DNA of 64,000 nucleotides from Diphasiastrum complanatum (Eukaryota > Streptophyta > Lycopodiopsida > Lycopodiales > Lycopodiaceae). The notes under the pieces were generated by a model. That model ran no database searches and had not been told where the DNA came from. It was given only the letters and a program-made list of their open reading frames with translations. The DNA lies in the NCBI GenBank assembly GCA_029204225.1, contig CM055103.1, positions 40,775,368 to 40,839,367 on the forward strand. Reading direction: 5' to 3'. Numbering within the stretch: position 1 is the first letter of the stretch; each line of letters starts with the position of its first letter. This document shows, piece after piece, positions 12,986 to 22,523 of this stretch. A program made the translations under genes and the position numbers.

Positions 12986-13274
12986 AATGGTTATCCAACA
13001 TGGAACTGAGAACTTAGCTTGAATCATTCAAGATAATATAGCGACTCGAAGACTGGATAAACTAGCCCAGTCCAAAGAAGTAAGGCATGTGCACCAGGCC
13101 TCAACCGCATACAGTGCTGTAGGAGCGACCATGATAATCTAACGTGGAACTGAGGGCTTAGCTTGAATCATCCAAGATAATATAGTGACCCGAAGTCTGG
13201 ATATACTAGCCTAGTCGGAAGAAGTAAGGCATGTGCACCAAGTTTTAACTGCATACAATGTTGTAGGAGTGACC
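12986..13274. repeat. Tandem duplication, 2 x about 144 bp
   Basis: The block around TGGAACTGAG at 13001 is repeated at 13145. Shared landmarks include TTAGCTTGAATCAT, CAAGATAATATAG, AAGTAAGGCATGTGCACCA and GTAGGAG. The copies are roughly 85-90% alike by eye. It lies inside the decayed LTR element. Confidence 0.8.
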
Positions 13275-13284
13275 ATAGTATCAA

Positions 13285-13625
13285 GAAGTCAAACTTATTG
13301 GGAACATCATAAAATCTCTTGAAAGAGAATCACTTCAGTTGGTCCAGGGAAGCGTGACCGTTTCAAGTTGAGCCAAAGCTACATGCCACATATTGAAGAT
13401 AGGACCACTAAATAGAACACCCAGATAGGTAAAGGATGAAACCACTTCCAAAGGCTGACGGTTGAAAATAAGCTCATGTCTCCACATGAAGGCTCTGAAA
13501 GTGTTCAAGATTATCTAGTGCAAAAAGTTTGTAGACTGTCCAGTTGCCTTTGAAGCTCCTCTCTAGTTGGTGAGACTAGAGCCACATCATTAGCATATAA
13601 TAGTATGGCAATCATAATATCTCCA
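13285..13625 (-). pseudogene. LINE reverse transcriptase fragment with YAND box
   Basis: On the minus strand one frame reads LLYANDVALVSPTREELQRQ, the palm of a non-LTR retrotransposon RT. The catalytic YADD is YAND here (codons at 13586-13597), so the metal-binding Asp is lost. After a stop and frame change it continues with FTYLGVLFSG, equivalent to YTYLGVMF in the LINE fragment at 52199-52517. It lies inside the decayed element that starts at 12243. No ORF1, endonuclease or tail is present. Confidence 0.75.
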
Positions 13626-13643
13626 AGACTACAACCGAAGCCT

Positions 13644-13765
13644 CCATTCGGGATGCCACATGCCTGGGAACCGGAATAGGTTACTTGAGGATGGGAGCAG
13701 ATTCATTCTACTCTACAGCTTTGGTAATTGGATGAGCTTATGCTCTAGGAGTGTAACATAATATA
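13644..13765 (+). mobile_element. Partial second copy of the 12243-type LTR end
   Basis: Diverged similarity to 12632-12768 (ATGCCACATGCC, CATTCTAC...CTACAGCTT, GAGCTTA, a run ending near AACATAAT). It suggests that 12243-13765 is one collapsed LTR element with a LINE piece inside. Confidence 0.4.
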
Positions 13766-13923
13766 TCTCCGAATAACCTTATACCTCTGAAATCAATGGG
13801 CTGCAGCAAAAGTCTCAGAAAAGGGGCTTTGGCATGTAATCATTCAGCAAAAAACATGTATAAATATGCTGGCCCACAGATTGTCTTGGCTGCATCAAAT
13901 AGGTGGCGAATTTGCCTTTTGGA

Positions 13924-13946
13924 GATGCACTGCCCCACAGTGCATC
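13924..13946. repeat. Perfect hairpin, 9-bp stem, 5-nt loop
   Basis: GATGCACTG and CAGTGCATC flank a CCCCA loop. It is the first of three hairpins sharing a TGCACT core within 190 bp. Confidence 0.85.
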
Positions 13947-13988
13947 CCAACTGGTGACTTAAGCCTTCACTTATTTTCAGCACCCTGT

Positions 13989-14016
13989 GCACTCCCTGCA
14001 CCATGCCAGGGAGTGC
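13989..14016. repeat. Perfect hairpin, 10-bp stem, 8-nt loop
   Basis: GCACTCCCTG and CAGGGAGTGC flank the loop CACCATGC. The stem is shared with the hairpin at 14082-14106. Confidence 0.88.
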
Positions 14017-14081
14017 ATCTAACACTGAAAACCAAGGAAAAACCTTTGTATAAGTTTTTTCTTGATTCTCAGCCCTTGATG

Positions 14082-14106
14082 CACTCCCTGCATGGTGCAG
14101 GGAGTG
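14082..14106. repeat. Perfect hairpin, 11-bp stem, 3-nt loop
   Basis: CACTCCCTGCA and TGCAGGGAGTG flank the loop TGG. It lies 93 bp from the preceding hairpin, and the surrounding bases are also similar, so the two arose by duplication or convergent palindrome formation. Confidence 0.9.
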
Positions 14107-14159
14107 TACAGGTTGCTGAGATTAAGTACGGCTGGTACTCTCAAGCAACCCACCTTGTG

Positions 14160-14475
14160 GACATGTTTGGCATTCCTATCTTAGTCCTCCCAATAGGTGC
14201 TCATTAATATATCAAGTGACCTATTTATTATGCCTATATGCAGCATACTTGGCAGGGGCAGTTGGTCGTTAAGCCCAACGTCTGTAGGACAGATTTCTTG
14301 GAACTAGACACATCGGGATTCCCAATTCTACCATAGTATCTTGACTCTAGACTATCACACTATCTAATGTTTACTTTGGGGAAAATTCATGTATCTTCAC
14401 GCTAGCTTGCTATCGAGACAGGATGCTTCCACGGTATCCCACGTGAGGACAAGATATGTCAAATGTGTTCTTAGG
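14160..14475 (+). pseudogene. LINE ORF2 tail, left part, interrupted by element D
   Basis: The sequence aligns by eye with the relic at 7690-8030: GACTCTAGACTATCACAC, then an IETGCFHGIPREDKICQMC-type segment. Element D starts at 14476. The LINE continues at 19815 with VESEQHFIFRC and IYYEIRGRYY, which fits the E-x-E-x-HF-x-F-x-C pattern that follows the C-x2-C pair in LINE tails. D is therefore nested in this LINE, with one duplicated TTAGG on each side. Confidence 0.6.
14471..14475. repeat. Target-site duplication TTAGG, left
   Basis: TTAGG immediately precedes the 5' LTR and recurs at 19810-19814 immediately after the 3' LTR. Five base pairs is the usual duplication length for Ty3/gypsy integrases. 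Confidence 0.9.
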
Positions 14476-14915
14476 AGTTATGGACTCGGCTCATTACATT
14501 CGCCGCGTCCATTTACATTTACTTGACTTTATGCATAAGCAGGCCTTGGGCCCTTTTTTATTCATTAGTGACACTTAGACTATATGGTTGGCCTTTGGCC
14601 TTATTATTCATTATGGGCCATTTGGACATTTACTGGAGAGTGGGGCCTTCTTGGAGGGCGCACTATTTTCCCTCCCAGTTGGGCCCTAGCCACCGGAAGC
14701 TTCCTTTTAGGGCTTCCTCTTGGTTATAAGTAGGGAAACTGTGTCATTTGTTATTCAGCTGATGATATTGATCTCTCTCTTTAGTCTCCTTAATCTCTCT
14801 CTTTCCTGCTTTCTAAGGTTAAGTCTTGCGTATGTGCTGCTTTCATAGCTTAAGTCTTGCTTATGTGATGCTTTCATAGCTTAGCTCTAGATCAGCTATG
14901 GCTCTATTCGTAACT
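14476..14915 (+). mobile_element. 5' LTR of element D (AGTTA...TAACT)
   Basis: 440 bp. It starts AGTTATGGACT and ends TTCGTAACT directly before the primer site. A TATA-like TTATAAGTA (14724-14732) probably sets the U3/R region. A short frame inside (14523-14729) is not a gene. The termini lack the usual TG...CA, but the same ends occur in the other LTRs of D and E. Confidence 0.92.
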
Positions 14916-14929
14916 TGGTATCAGAGCAC
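14916..14929 (+). promoter_or_regulatory. Primer binding site (tRNA-iMet type), element D
   Basis: TGGTATCAGAGCAC abuts the LTR with no spacer. It matches the standard plant initiator-Met tRNA primer motif and would prime minus-strand cDNA synthesis. Confidence 0.92.
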
Positions 14930-14934
14930 TTTCC

Positions 14935-15474
14935 TGTGCACTACTTTTTCAGATTTAGTAGAGGTTGTCTAGCGCCCTACTAACCCATCACTTTTGTCGA
15001 TTTTTTCATCAGATTTCCATCATTTTTTCAGATTTAGTAGAGGCTGTCCAGCGCCCTACTAACCCATCACTTTTGTTGATTTTTTCATCAGATTTCCATG
15101 ATTTTCCAGATTTGGTAGAGGCTGGCCAACGCCCTACTACCTTGTCACTTTCATCGATTTTCTCCACCGATTTGCTGCCCATTTCGTGGCTTGATTGGAG
15201 GCTGTCCAGCGCCCTACTTCATCACCATTTTCAGCGGTTTTCTCCATTTTTTTTTCAGGTTATGTGCGGATTTTGGTAGCTACTGCCCAGCGCCCTACTA
15301 CCTTGCCATCTTCGACGGATTTCTCCACCGATTTGCTGTCCATTTTGCTAATTGTTTGGAGGCTGTTCAGCGCCCCACTACATCACCATTTTCAGCGGTT
15401 TTTTCCATCATGTTGCAGGACATTTGTGGATCTTACTAGCTGCTGCCCAGCACCCATTTTCAGCTTGGATCTTC

Positions 15475-15475
<1 letters not shown>
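14935..15475 (+). repeat. 80-bp tandem repeat, about 7 units, in the leader of element D
   Basis: The landmark GCGCCCTACT or a variant occurs near 14972, 15052, 15131, 15211, 15291, 15371 and 15451, giving spacings of 79-80 bp. Units share GAGGCTGTCCAGCGCCCTAC, CATCACTTT and a T-rich GATTTNNTCC stretch. The frames through them have no recognised domain. Element E's leader carries related but fewer repeats. Confidence 0.9.

Positions 15476-15477
<2 letters not shown>

Positions 15478-15537
<60 letters not shown>
15478..15537 (+). repeat. (CT)n array in the leader of element D
   Basis: About 60 bp of pure CT directly follows the 80-bp repeats. A (CT)n on the sense strand also lies in the leader of element J (53531-53588). 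Confidence 0.98.
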
Positions 15538-15538
<1 letters not shown>

Positions 15539-15930
15539 AGCCTCCTATCCAAAAATCACCCAATTTTGTAATCGTTTGCTATTCCAAATTGCCAAAATCC
15601 TACAGCTTGTTCATCGCTGCCCCAGCCCTTCCGACTTCTCACTTTCGCCTATCATTTTATCCGTTTCCAGCCATCTTTCACAGTTTATCAAAAGGCTCTC
15701 CAGCGCCCAATCTCAATGACATTTCATGGAATTCCGACTCCGTTTGATATTCCAATTTGACATTTCCCTCCTGGCTGTCCATCGCATTTTTACAGCCTTC
15801 ATTTTCACTTTTTTCATTTGCTGATTACTGCCCTTTCTTAGTTGTGATAATATTGGTTTTAATAGACTAATTTGGGGTGACGACAAGACTCCGCTCCCTC
15901 AAGTTTTCGTCTATTCCTTCCACTATCATT

Positions 15931-16941
15931 ATGGCACATTCACCTACCCCGAGTGAAACTGTTCAGGAAAACTTATCCGATCAGTTTCGGCGCATGGATG
16001 AAACCCTTTCTCGCCTCGTTCTTCGCTTCGATACAGTTATGACCGGCTTTCCTACTATGCAGTCACATATTGATTCTTTACAGCCTCATGGTCCTGGAAA
16101 AGCTCCTGTCTTTCTTTCATTTAGGACTCCCCCTCCATTTGGATTTCCATCTTCTGCTAGTCAGCTTGGTGGTGGACCGTTCATTCCACCTAACCCACCT
16201 CCTGGTTTCTTTCCACGTCCCCCAGTTCCTAAGCCACACTTTGCTCGAGACTTTCGTGATAGGGTACAACTTGCTACCTATTCCGGTTCCTCTGACGGGA
16301 ACTTATTAGAGAATTGGTTTGCTAAGCTTGACACATATTTTCAGATCTACCCTAAGACTGATCCTCAGAAGATCCAGTTGGCTGCTTTACACTTAGATGG
16401 ACGCGCCGCCACGTGGTGGCAAGTTTATCGAGGTGATTCTGATCGGGAAGGGCTCCATATACGGCATACCTTTCACCGTGACCTCCGTCATGCTATGATT
16501 GATCCTCAGTGGCTCGACCGCCAATGTGATACATTCCGTAGTCTCACTCAGACCAGTGACCTTACTTTTTATACAGATCAGTTTATGGAGCTTTCTTATC
16601 TTTTCACAGATCTACCGCCCACTCCCATTATATTGCTGGGCTTCGTGGTGCCTTACGTTACGATGTTTTTTCCTTCCGTCCTCCCACACTTGTTGAGGCG
16701 ATGTCTCTTGCCAATACTTTACAGCACAAGTACTCTGACACCCTTCCTTCCCGCTTCTCCCGACCCCGTCCTTCTGCTTCATCTTTTTCCGCTATGTCCA
16801 CCCCTACACCTGCCCCTTCAGTTCCAGCTCCTTGCATTGTCCCTTCGTCTCCTCGTCCTCCGACCCCTCTACCTGCTTTTGTCCGATGTTACACGTCTGC
16901 AGAGTTCGCTGACCTTCAGAATCCTATATCACACAATTTGA
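15931..16941 (+). pseudogene. gag: Gag, element D, first frame
   Basis: The start chosen is the ATG at 15931 (MAHSPTPSETVQ); the frame is open back to 15877 but only from a GTG. A coiled-coil-like segment (FRRMDETLSRLVLRF) precedes a proline-rich linker and the gypsy gag core (LATYSGSSDG, NWFAKLDTYFQIYPK, AALHLDGRAATWWQ). A frameshift near 16620 moves the natural reading into the next frame, where YIAGLRGALR, VEAMSLANTL and the rest follow. Residues after about 230 in this frame are therefore out of phase. No zinc knuckle is visible. Element E has lost this gene through a roughly 0.9-kb deletion. Confidence 0.85.
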
Positions 16942-18023
16942 GCGAGTTGCCTGATTTACTTGAGATAGTTATTGATGTACCTGAGCTCGTCATTGTATCC
17001 CATAGTGAGTCAGAGTCACATATACAGGTTCGTACTGATGCTGATTCACATATACAGGTTGCGGCTGATATGGTCCTTGATACTGACATAGCATCCTATG
17101 ATCCTATTGATGATGCTGTTCCATGCTTTGATATTGTTGTTGAGTACTTTGATGCTACTCGTGTTCCTGAGCGCCATGCTATAGATGTTGTCGCCTATGC
17201 TCCTTTTTTCGATATTATTGATGGGTCTACGGTTTCAGATGCTGTGGCTACTCCAGTAGATCTCCATATGGCATACGGTTATACATTTCATGATGGTCCT
17301 ATTGTATACTCACTAGTTGATTTTGTTGATACCCGTTTAGATGAGTATGTGGTTCTTCTAGATGCATATTTAGGCCAGAACTTATCGGTTGATGCTTCTG
17401 TTATTATGCCTACGTATGTTGTTCCATTTGTGAATCATTTTATTCTAGATGCGGGGCGAGAGTATATTGCTTTAGTGGATATAGGCAATACACATTCATT
17501 TATTAGCAGTTACATTTCCACCAGGATTCGTGCTACACCTGTTCTTGCTTCCCAGCCTCTCAGTGTTGAGGTTGCTCGTTCCCATTCTTTTCCCAGTTCT
17601 CAGATAATTCAGGGCTTGGATTATCGAACTGGTGATTTTTCTGGTCAGGCAGATTTCTACATCATTTCTCTGAAGCACTATGACATTATTTTTGGTGCAG
17701 CCTGGTTCTCTTCACTTGGTACTGTTGCTGTGGATCTCTCTCAGCAGACACTTTCCTTTACTCATGCTGGTCAACATCATTCACTTGCAAGTATTGATTC
17801 CCAGGGTGACTATCAGTTGGTTACCGAGAAGCTGTTTATGCGTAGCCTACCAAAGGCTCATGATGCAGCTCTTCTTTCCATTCAGAGTACATCAGTTGCT
17901 GCTTCACTTTCACCATTCGTGGGTCCTCTTCCTCAGGTTGCGTTCCAACTACTATTTGTCCAAGTGATCTCCAGATTCCCCGTCATTTCAGGTTGCTCCA
18001 TATCGCTTGGTCTCCGATGCTGA
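16701..18023 (+). pseudogene. Gag C-terminus, acidic spacer and aspartic protease, element D
   Basis: This 440-codon frame begins with the end of gag and a Pro/Ser/Thr linker. A roughly 200-residue acidic region rich in D, V and Y follows (for example FDIVVEYFDATRV). The protease fold comes next: ALVDIGNTHSFIS, then HYDIIFGAAWFSSLG. The catalytic D-T-G is D-I-G here, whereas E has DTGCTHSFIS, so D's protease is probably dead. After PLPQV at about 17938 the frame passes a 0.5-kb deletion relative to E and ends. The acidic spacer has no family match I can name. Confidence 0.8.
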
Positions 18024-18861
18024 GTTGCCACTTTGTCTGGTTTTTCGAGACCATCAGATTACCTTGAGAGAGTTCCTTCTCCTCTCTTGGATAGTTTTTG
18101 GGGATGTTGCCGCCATATACTTCAGTATTGCTCATATGTGCTTTGATACTCATTCCAAGCTACACGTGGATATTGATCCGATGCTTGCTCCTGATGTTGG
18201 GGATCCTGTTCCTCGTTCTAGTGCATTTCTTCTATTCCTCACTTGTGCGCCTGGTGTGTACTTTGGGATTACACTTGCGGCCAGTTCCGATGGGTCATCC
18301 GATTCTCCATCCGTTTTTGGTGTATCCTATGATGGATTGGTATGTCCATATGAGGTCTTTCTGGATGAGTTTTTCGACTACAGTTTTTCAGTTGAGGCCT
18401 CTACTATTTCTAGATTTGTTGCTATTGTTTTTATGCATCATGTCCTTTTAGATGATGCATTGATTTCTTGGACCTTCTGGAGCTTTTGGCATGCTGCTCT
18501 TCTCGTGATAGGGGCCTTGAAGGCACCGTGTGCCATTGCTACTTCTCATTCATGGGCCTTATGGATACCTTGGGCTTTTGACCATGCTGGTGCACAATTC
18601 TCCATTTTAGCTATCCTTTGTAAGGATGATCTCTTTATGATCCATGTTTCCTGGCATATCGATTGCTACTATAGTGTGCCTGTCATCCTGCTTATGTTCC
18701 TACTCCTTGGTGCTGGTCTTCCGATGTTGCTATCTTTTCTTGGGGCACCTATATCACTGAGTTTGCACATATGGTTGATGGTTACGTGTATGATGCGGCT
18801 ATTCGCGATGAGTGTCCATCCCTTTTCCAGTTTCCTCATTGGCTTCCCGTTGCTGATGTAG
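18007..18861 (+). CDS. Unknown ORF in the pol position of element D
   Basis: A 284-codon frame of unknown function occupies the place where RT, RNase H and integrase would be. It contains FRDHQITLREFLLLSWIVFG, an acidic segment and WALWIPWAFDHAG. The corresponding frame in E (23777-24412 minus) is open for about 200 codons at high identity and ends at a TGG to TAG change. No RT, RNase H or DDE motif is visible in any frame. The hydrophobic look may be a wrong-frame artefact, because after about 18700 a different frame looks more protein-like. It could be a decayed captured gene, a lineage-specific protein or non-coding filler. Confidence 0.35.
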   Translation: MVSDAELPLCLVFRDHQITLREFLLLSWIVFGDVAAIYFSIAHMCFDTHSKLHVDIDPMLAPDVGDPVPRSSAFLLFLTCAPGVYFGITLAASSDGSSDSPSVFGVSYDGLVCPYEVFLDEFFDYSFSVEASTISRFVAIVFMHHVLLDDALISWTFWSFWHAALLVIGALKAPCAIATSHSWALWIPWAFDHAGAQFSILAILCKDDLFMIHVSWHIDCYYSVPVILLMFLLLGAGLPMLLSFLGAPISLSLHIWLMVTCMMRLFAMSVHPFSSFLIGFPLLM

Positions 18862-19001
18862 TTCTACCTTCTCGGGCTTTTTGGATACCTTGGTATGATG
18901 TCCCTATCTTTTGGGCTGATCCTCTACTCTCTTGGGCATTACGGATACCTTGGCATTCCTGGTTGCTGCTTGATCTTCTTCTGGTTCCTTGGCATTCCTA
19001 G
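18690..19001 (+). CDS. Tryptophan-rich unknown frame, element D
   Basis: This frame reads through FAHMVDGYVYDAAIRDECP, FQFPHWLPVADVV, then AFWIPWYD, WALRIPWHSW and LLVPWHS. Repeats of the form W-A-L/F-x-IPW recur. The counterpart in E is at 23331-23561 (minus), nearly identical. A diverged version at 20900-21110 keeps VDAYLDEF, NECP and ALWIAW, so the pattern predates D and E. No known domain was recognised. Conservation in three copies argues for past coding, but no copy is continuous with the protease frame. Confidence 0.35.
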   Translation, partial: AYVPTPWCWSSDVAIFSWGTYITEFAHMVDGYVYDAAIRDECPSLFQFPHWLPVADVVLPSRAFWIPWYDVPIFWADPLLSWALRIPWHSWLLLDLLLVPWHS

Positions 19002-19025
19002 TTGTTCCATACTGCTTGGTTTCAG

Positions 19026-19318
19026 ATGACGCGGCCGAGATGTTCCCTTCGTCGCCATGATGTTGATCCTGAGCTGTTCCCTTTCTTACCAGCTGCCATT
19101 CACTAGGTTCGCCTTCACCATAGTCGATGCTGCCGGCAAATTCAGTTTTTGGTCCAGTTGGATGGTCATCCTGTTGAGGAGGCCACATGGGAGCCTATTG
19201 ATGTCTTTTATCATACACCATCACTTGCGGATCAGGATCGTGCTCTTGCTGCACTTGTTGATTCCTCTACATCAGATGCTGCTCTAGTTGTTGATGCACA
19301 AAGGCTTGCTGCTGTTTG
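19026..19318 (+). pseudogene. Chromodomain tail, element D (in-frame TAG)
   Basis: The frame MTRPRCSFRRHDVDPELF and FLPAAI matches the C-terminal integrase tail of element F (DPELFPFLPAAI). After an in-frame TAG at 19104-19106 it continues as FLVQLDGHPVEEATWEPIDV, a chromodomain signature used by chromoviruses to target chromatin. E carries CAG at the stop position. With no integrase core present, the chromodomain would be an orphan or part of a different fusion. Confidence 0.85.
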
Positions 19319-19354
19319 ATCCAGTTTCTTTTCGGCAGTTGGGTCTTTGTTTTT

Positions 19355-19366
19355 TGTGTCGGGGAG
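19355..19366 (+). promoter_or_regulatory. Polypurine tract, element D
   Basis: The purine run CGGGGAG at the end of TGTGTCGGGGAG directly precedes the 3' LTR start at 19367. It is short, but it is in the expected place for priming plus-strand cDNA, and E has the same sequence. Confidence 0.7.
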
Positions 19367-19809
19367 AGTTATGGACTTGGCTCATTACATTCGCCGCGTC
19401 CATTTACATTTACTTTACTTTATGCATAAGCAGACCTTGGGCCCTTTTTTATTCATTAGTGACACTTAGACTATATGGTTGGCCTTTGGGCTTATTATTC
19501 ATTATTAGGCCATTTGGACATATTACTGGAGAGTGGGGGCCTTCTTGGAGGGCGCAGTATTTTCCCTCCCAGTTGGGCCCCAGCCACCGGAAGCTTCCTT
19601 TTAGGGCTTCCTCTTGGCTATAAGTAGGGAAACTGTGTCATTTGTTATTCAGCTGATGATATTGATCTGTCTCTTTAGTCTCCTTAATCTCTCTCTTTCC
19701 TGCTTTCTAGGGTTAAGTCTTGCTTATGTGCTGTTATCATAGCTTAAGTCTTGCTTATGTGATGCTTTCATAGCTTAGCTCTAGATCAGTTGTGGCTCTA
19801 TTCGTAACT
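19367..19809 (+). mobile_element. 3' LTR of element D
   Basis: 443 bp, from AGTTATGGACTTGG to TTCGTAACT, followed by TTAGG. It differs from the 5' LTR by scattered substitutions and a few single-base indels. Confidence 0.92.
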
Positions 19810-19814
19810 TTAGG
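19810..19814. repeat. Target-site duplication TTAGG, right
   Basis: Matches 14471-14475 exactly and marks the right end of element D. Confidence 0.9.
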
Positions 19815-20040
19815 GAAGGTTGAGTCTGAACAACACTTTATTTTCAGGTGTCTTATTTACTATGAGATTCGTGGGAGATATTATTGCCGTTTCACAGACT
19901 CACACACCTAACACTCTCTCATCACCTGTGACGATCCTAGTTCTTGTTTTGGTTTATGGAGACACTTATATGCTCCTTTCAAAAGTTATCGCACTTGATA
20001 TGTATTTACCTAGTCCTATGTTCCTTTTGGCATGACAAGA
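19815..20040 (+). pseudogene. LINE ORF2 tail, right part
   Basis: Downstream of D the plus strand encodes KVESEQHFIFRC and IYYEIRGRYYCRF, then reaches a stop. This continues the LINE tail broken at 14475, one base out of phase. The segment ends at a CT array starting at 20053, which may be the LINE's simple-repeat 3' tail or chance adjacency. Confidence 0.6.
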
Positions 20041-20050
20041 CATTAATAAA

Positions 20051-20052
<2 letters not shown>

Positions 20053-20102
<50 letters not shown>
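20053..20102. repeat. (CT)n microsatellite
   Basis: About 50 bp of pure CT lying 3' of the LINE tail. Confidence 0.98.
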
Positions 20103-20103
<1 letters not shown>

Positions 20104-20494
20104 CACCCCTCCAGGCACATCTAGGATGGGCATCCCCATCCACTTTCAGATGCCAAGGGCATACTAAATACATGTAGTTAGTACATCCAAGAACCTGACT
20201 TAAATATAAATATAGCCTACAAAGAGTTCAAATCATACATTGACAGTAGGCTGAGCTGTAAAATGTACTATCCCGGAACCAATTTTTGCACATATCAAAA
20301 CCAAGGTTGTTATGGACTTGTTCTCTCCTAACCCTAACTACTAGTTGCCCTAATTAGCATACCTTTGGGTACTAGGCTAGTTACCATTAAAGGCATGTCC
20401 TCATGGGACTAGAGTACCCTAATTTGCCCTAATGTGTAGAAGGTTCCACTAAGGGGCCAAATTTAGTCAATCAGTTGTCCATGGGACTTCATGG
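20103..20494. other. No gene recognised
   Basis: Unassigned sequence between the CT array and the D-related relic. The block around 20335-20450 (CTAACTAC, ACCTTTGGGTACTAGGC, AAGGCATGTCC) recurs in diverged form near 21597-21715, so it is part of a dispersed or flanking repeat. Confidence 0.5.
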
Positions 20495-21560
20495 TTGTTA
20501 CGCATCATCAAGCTCACAATTTTTCCACCAGTAAGATATGCCTGGTTTCTTCTTTGGTGTTGGTATCTTGATCTTGCAAATGGATATCCTTTGTTCCTAT
20601 ACATACCTTGGGCCCTTACTATGGTTGATGCACCTATTTCTATTTCAATTTATCATGGTGCGGTCCTTATGCTTCAAGTTCACCCATATTGTGAGGGTGA
20701 GATATAGGGTGATGTTGACATGACATTTGAGTTGACTTTGTTCATCTTTCATCTCCTACAGATTTACATATGTTAGACAGTTGCATGTTTCTTCATGATC
20801 AGATACATATTGTACTTGAGACTTGTTTAGATGACATTCCACAACTGATTGAGACATGTGCTAGTCCTATTGATGCTTCTACGGTTCATTCAATGCTTGT
20901 CCACCATCCATTGTCAAAGGATGTCTTTCATGATAGTTGATGCTTATCTTGATGAGTTTCTTCCAAATGAGTGTCCATGTAATCTGCAATATCTCTGTGC
21001 TTTCATATTTGTTGTAGTCAATGTTGATGATATACACTCTTAGGCTTTATGGATTGCTTGGAGTGTTGACCCCATTTTCCTAGATACTACTATCATTCTT
21101 GGGCATTGTGGATACCTTGAGTTCTACATAGACATCCATTCCAGTTGCTATTTGTCACAATGATGTACTTCAGGTTCCTTGGCATTCTTGATTGTTGCAT
21201 GATCTACTTATAATTCAAACTCCCTGGCATTCCTAGTTGTTGCATGATCTACTTATACTTCAAGTTTCTTGGCATTGGTTGCTGAATGATCTACTTCAGG
21301 TTCCTTGGCATCTTCTGGTTGTTGCATATCGCTTGGCCTTTGATGTTGTTGCCAAGTAGCTATGGTTGCTTTCAGGTATTCTTGGGCCATTCAATTGGAT
21401 TTGGATATCTCAATTGTTAGGGTCCAACAAGGTGATATTTCTCTATGGATTGCTTGGGCTATCAAAGACCCTTAGAGAGAGTTCCATAATCACTTGTATA
21501 TCTTCCTACATCTAAATCAATCGAGTGCCTTGAGAGAGCTCAATTCTCTCTTGGATTCCT
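20495..21560 (+). mobile_element. Diverged relic of the D/E unknown region
   Basis: This block parallels 18760-19020 of D. It has VDAYLDEF, NECP and ALWIAWSVDPIF in order, then repeated CTTGGCATT...GTTG units and a GTTGCATATCGCTTGG echo of D's TTGCTCCATATCGCTTGG. No protease, chromodomain or LTR is recognised, and stops are frequent. It is an older member of the same family, lying between D and E. Confidence 0.55.
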
Positions 21561-22518
21561 TTATGCATTTACATCAACATATAGTAGTCGCTTTTCTTCT
21601 AATTACTTATTGCCCTGATTAGCATACCTTTAGGTACCAAGCCAGTTGCCATTAAGGGCATGTCCTTATGGGACCCAAGTACCCTAATTTGTCATAATGT
21701 CTATAAGGTTTCACTAATGGCCTCCAAATATCATATATGGGGCTATTATTCAATCACTATGTAAAATATTGTAGGTGGTTGTGGAACAAGTTTGGAGACA
21801 GTGATGAGAGGATTTGTTGGACCAAAAATTGATTACTATCACTACCTATGGTAAGTAGTCCGCTATTGTGCACCAATAGATATGGCAGCCTTATTGCCAA
21901 TTTTTCTGTCACCATCACAATCCATGTGACTTTTAGAATCAAGAAACATTCAGGATTTATCTAGAGTATTAATTGAACCTAATAAGAGAATCGCGCTGCA
22001 CTTAAGAACTTATGAGCTTAAAGTAGAAGCACATGTATGACTGTTAATCAAGTAGAAGCATAACATTCTTAAAGTGGTAGAAATACATGCAGAATCACAA
22101 TATTCTTCAAACCGTGATGTCCAAGAAGTTACAACAAGTCAGCCTCCTTGACATCATGCAGTAGGTATCATGTGATTCCAAAATAAAGCTCTAAACTTCA
22201 TAACCTGTTTTATCAAATCGAGATAAATAAGTACTGACTTTCCGCCAAGGCCCCACCAACAAGTATCGGATGAATAAAACTAGTGACAATTAATTAAAAA
22301 AAGTTTGAAGAAACTAACTCTTGTCAGCTATTTAGTTAGTTGATTCTACAATTGATAGTTCAACTAGCACAAAAAAGAATAGAAAGAGGGGAGGATGAGA
22401 CGTACAATAAAGTAAAGCATGCATGACTACCTCTAACCTATTCTTTGATTAAATATGAGTCACACATTTGACAAACAAACTCAACTGAAATCATGCCTCA
22501 TCGAGATGCCTTCTGGCA
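21561..22518. other. No gene recognised
   Basis: AT-rich unassigned DNA. Bases 21597-21715 repeat the flank at 20335-20450 in diverged form. Confidence 0.5.
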
Positions 22519-22523
22519 TGAAC
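22519..22523. repeat. Target-site duplication TGAAC, left
   Basis: TGAAC abuts the left LTR and recurs at 27035-27039. Confidence 0.9.

Larger units (their letters stand above)
14476..19809 (+). mobile_element. Element D: complete non-autonomous Ty3/gypsy chromodomain element
   Basis: The element is 5334 bp, with LTRs of 440 and 443 bp, flanked by perfect TTAGG duplications (14471-14475, 19810-19814). LTRs begin AGTTA and end TAACT. The order is LTR, primer site, seven 80-bp leader repeats, (CT)n, gag, protease, a 1-kb unknown region, chromodomain, purine tract, LTR. RT, RNase H and the integrase core are absent. Element E (22524-27034) is a second copy in reverse orientation. The LTRs differ at roughly 15-20 positions by eye (about 4%), so the insertion is not very recent. 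Confidence 0.93.
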
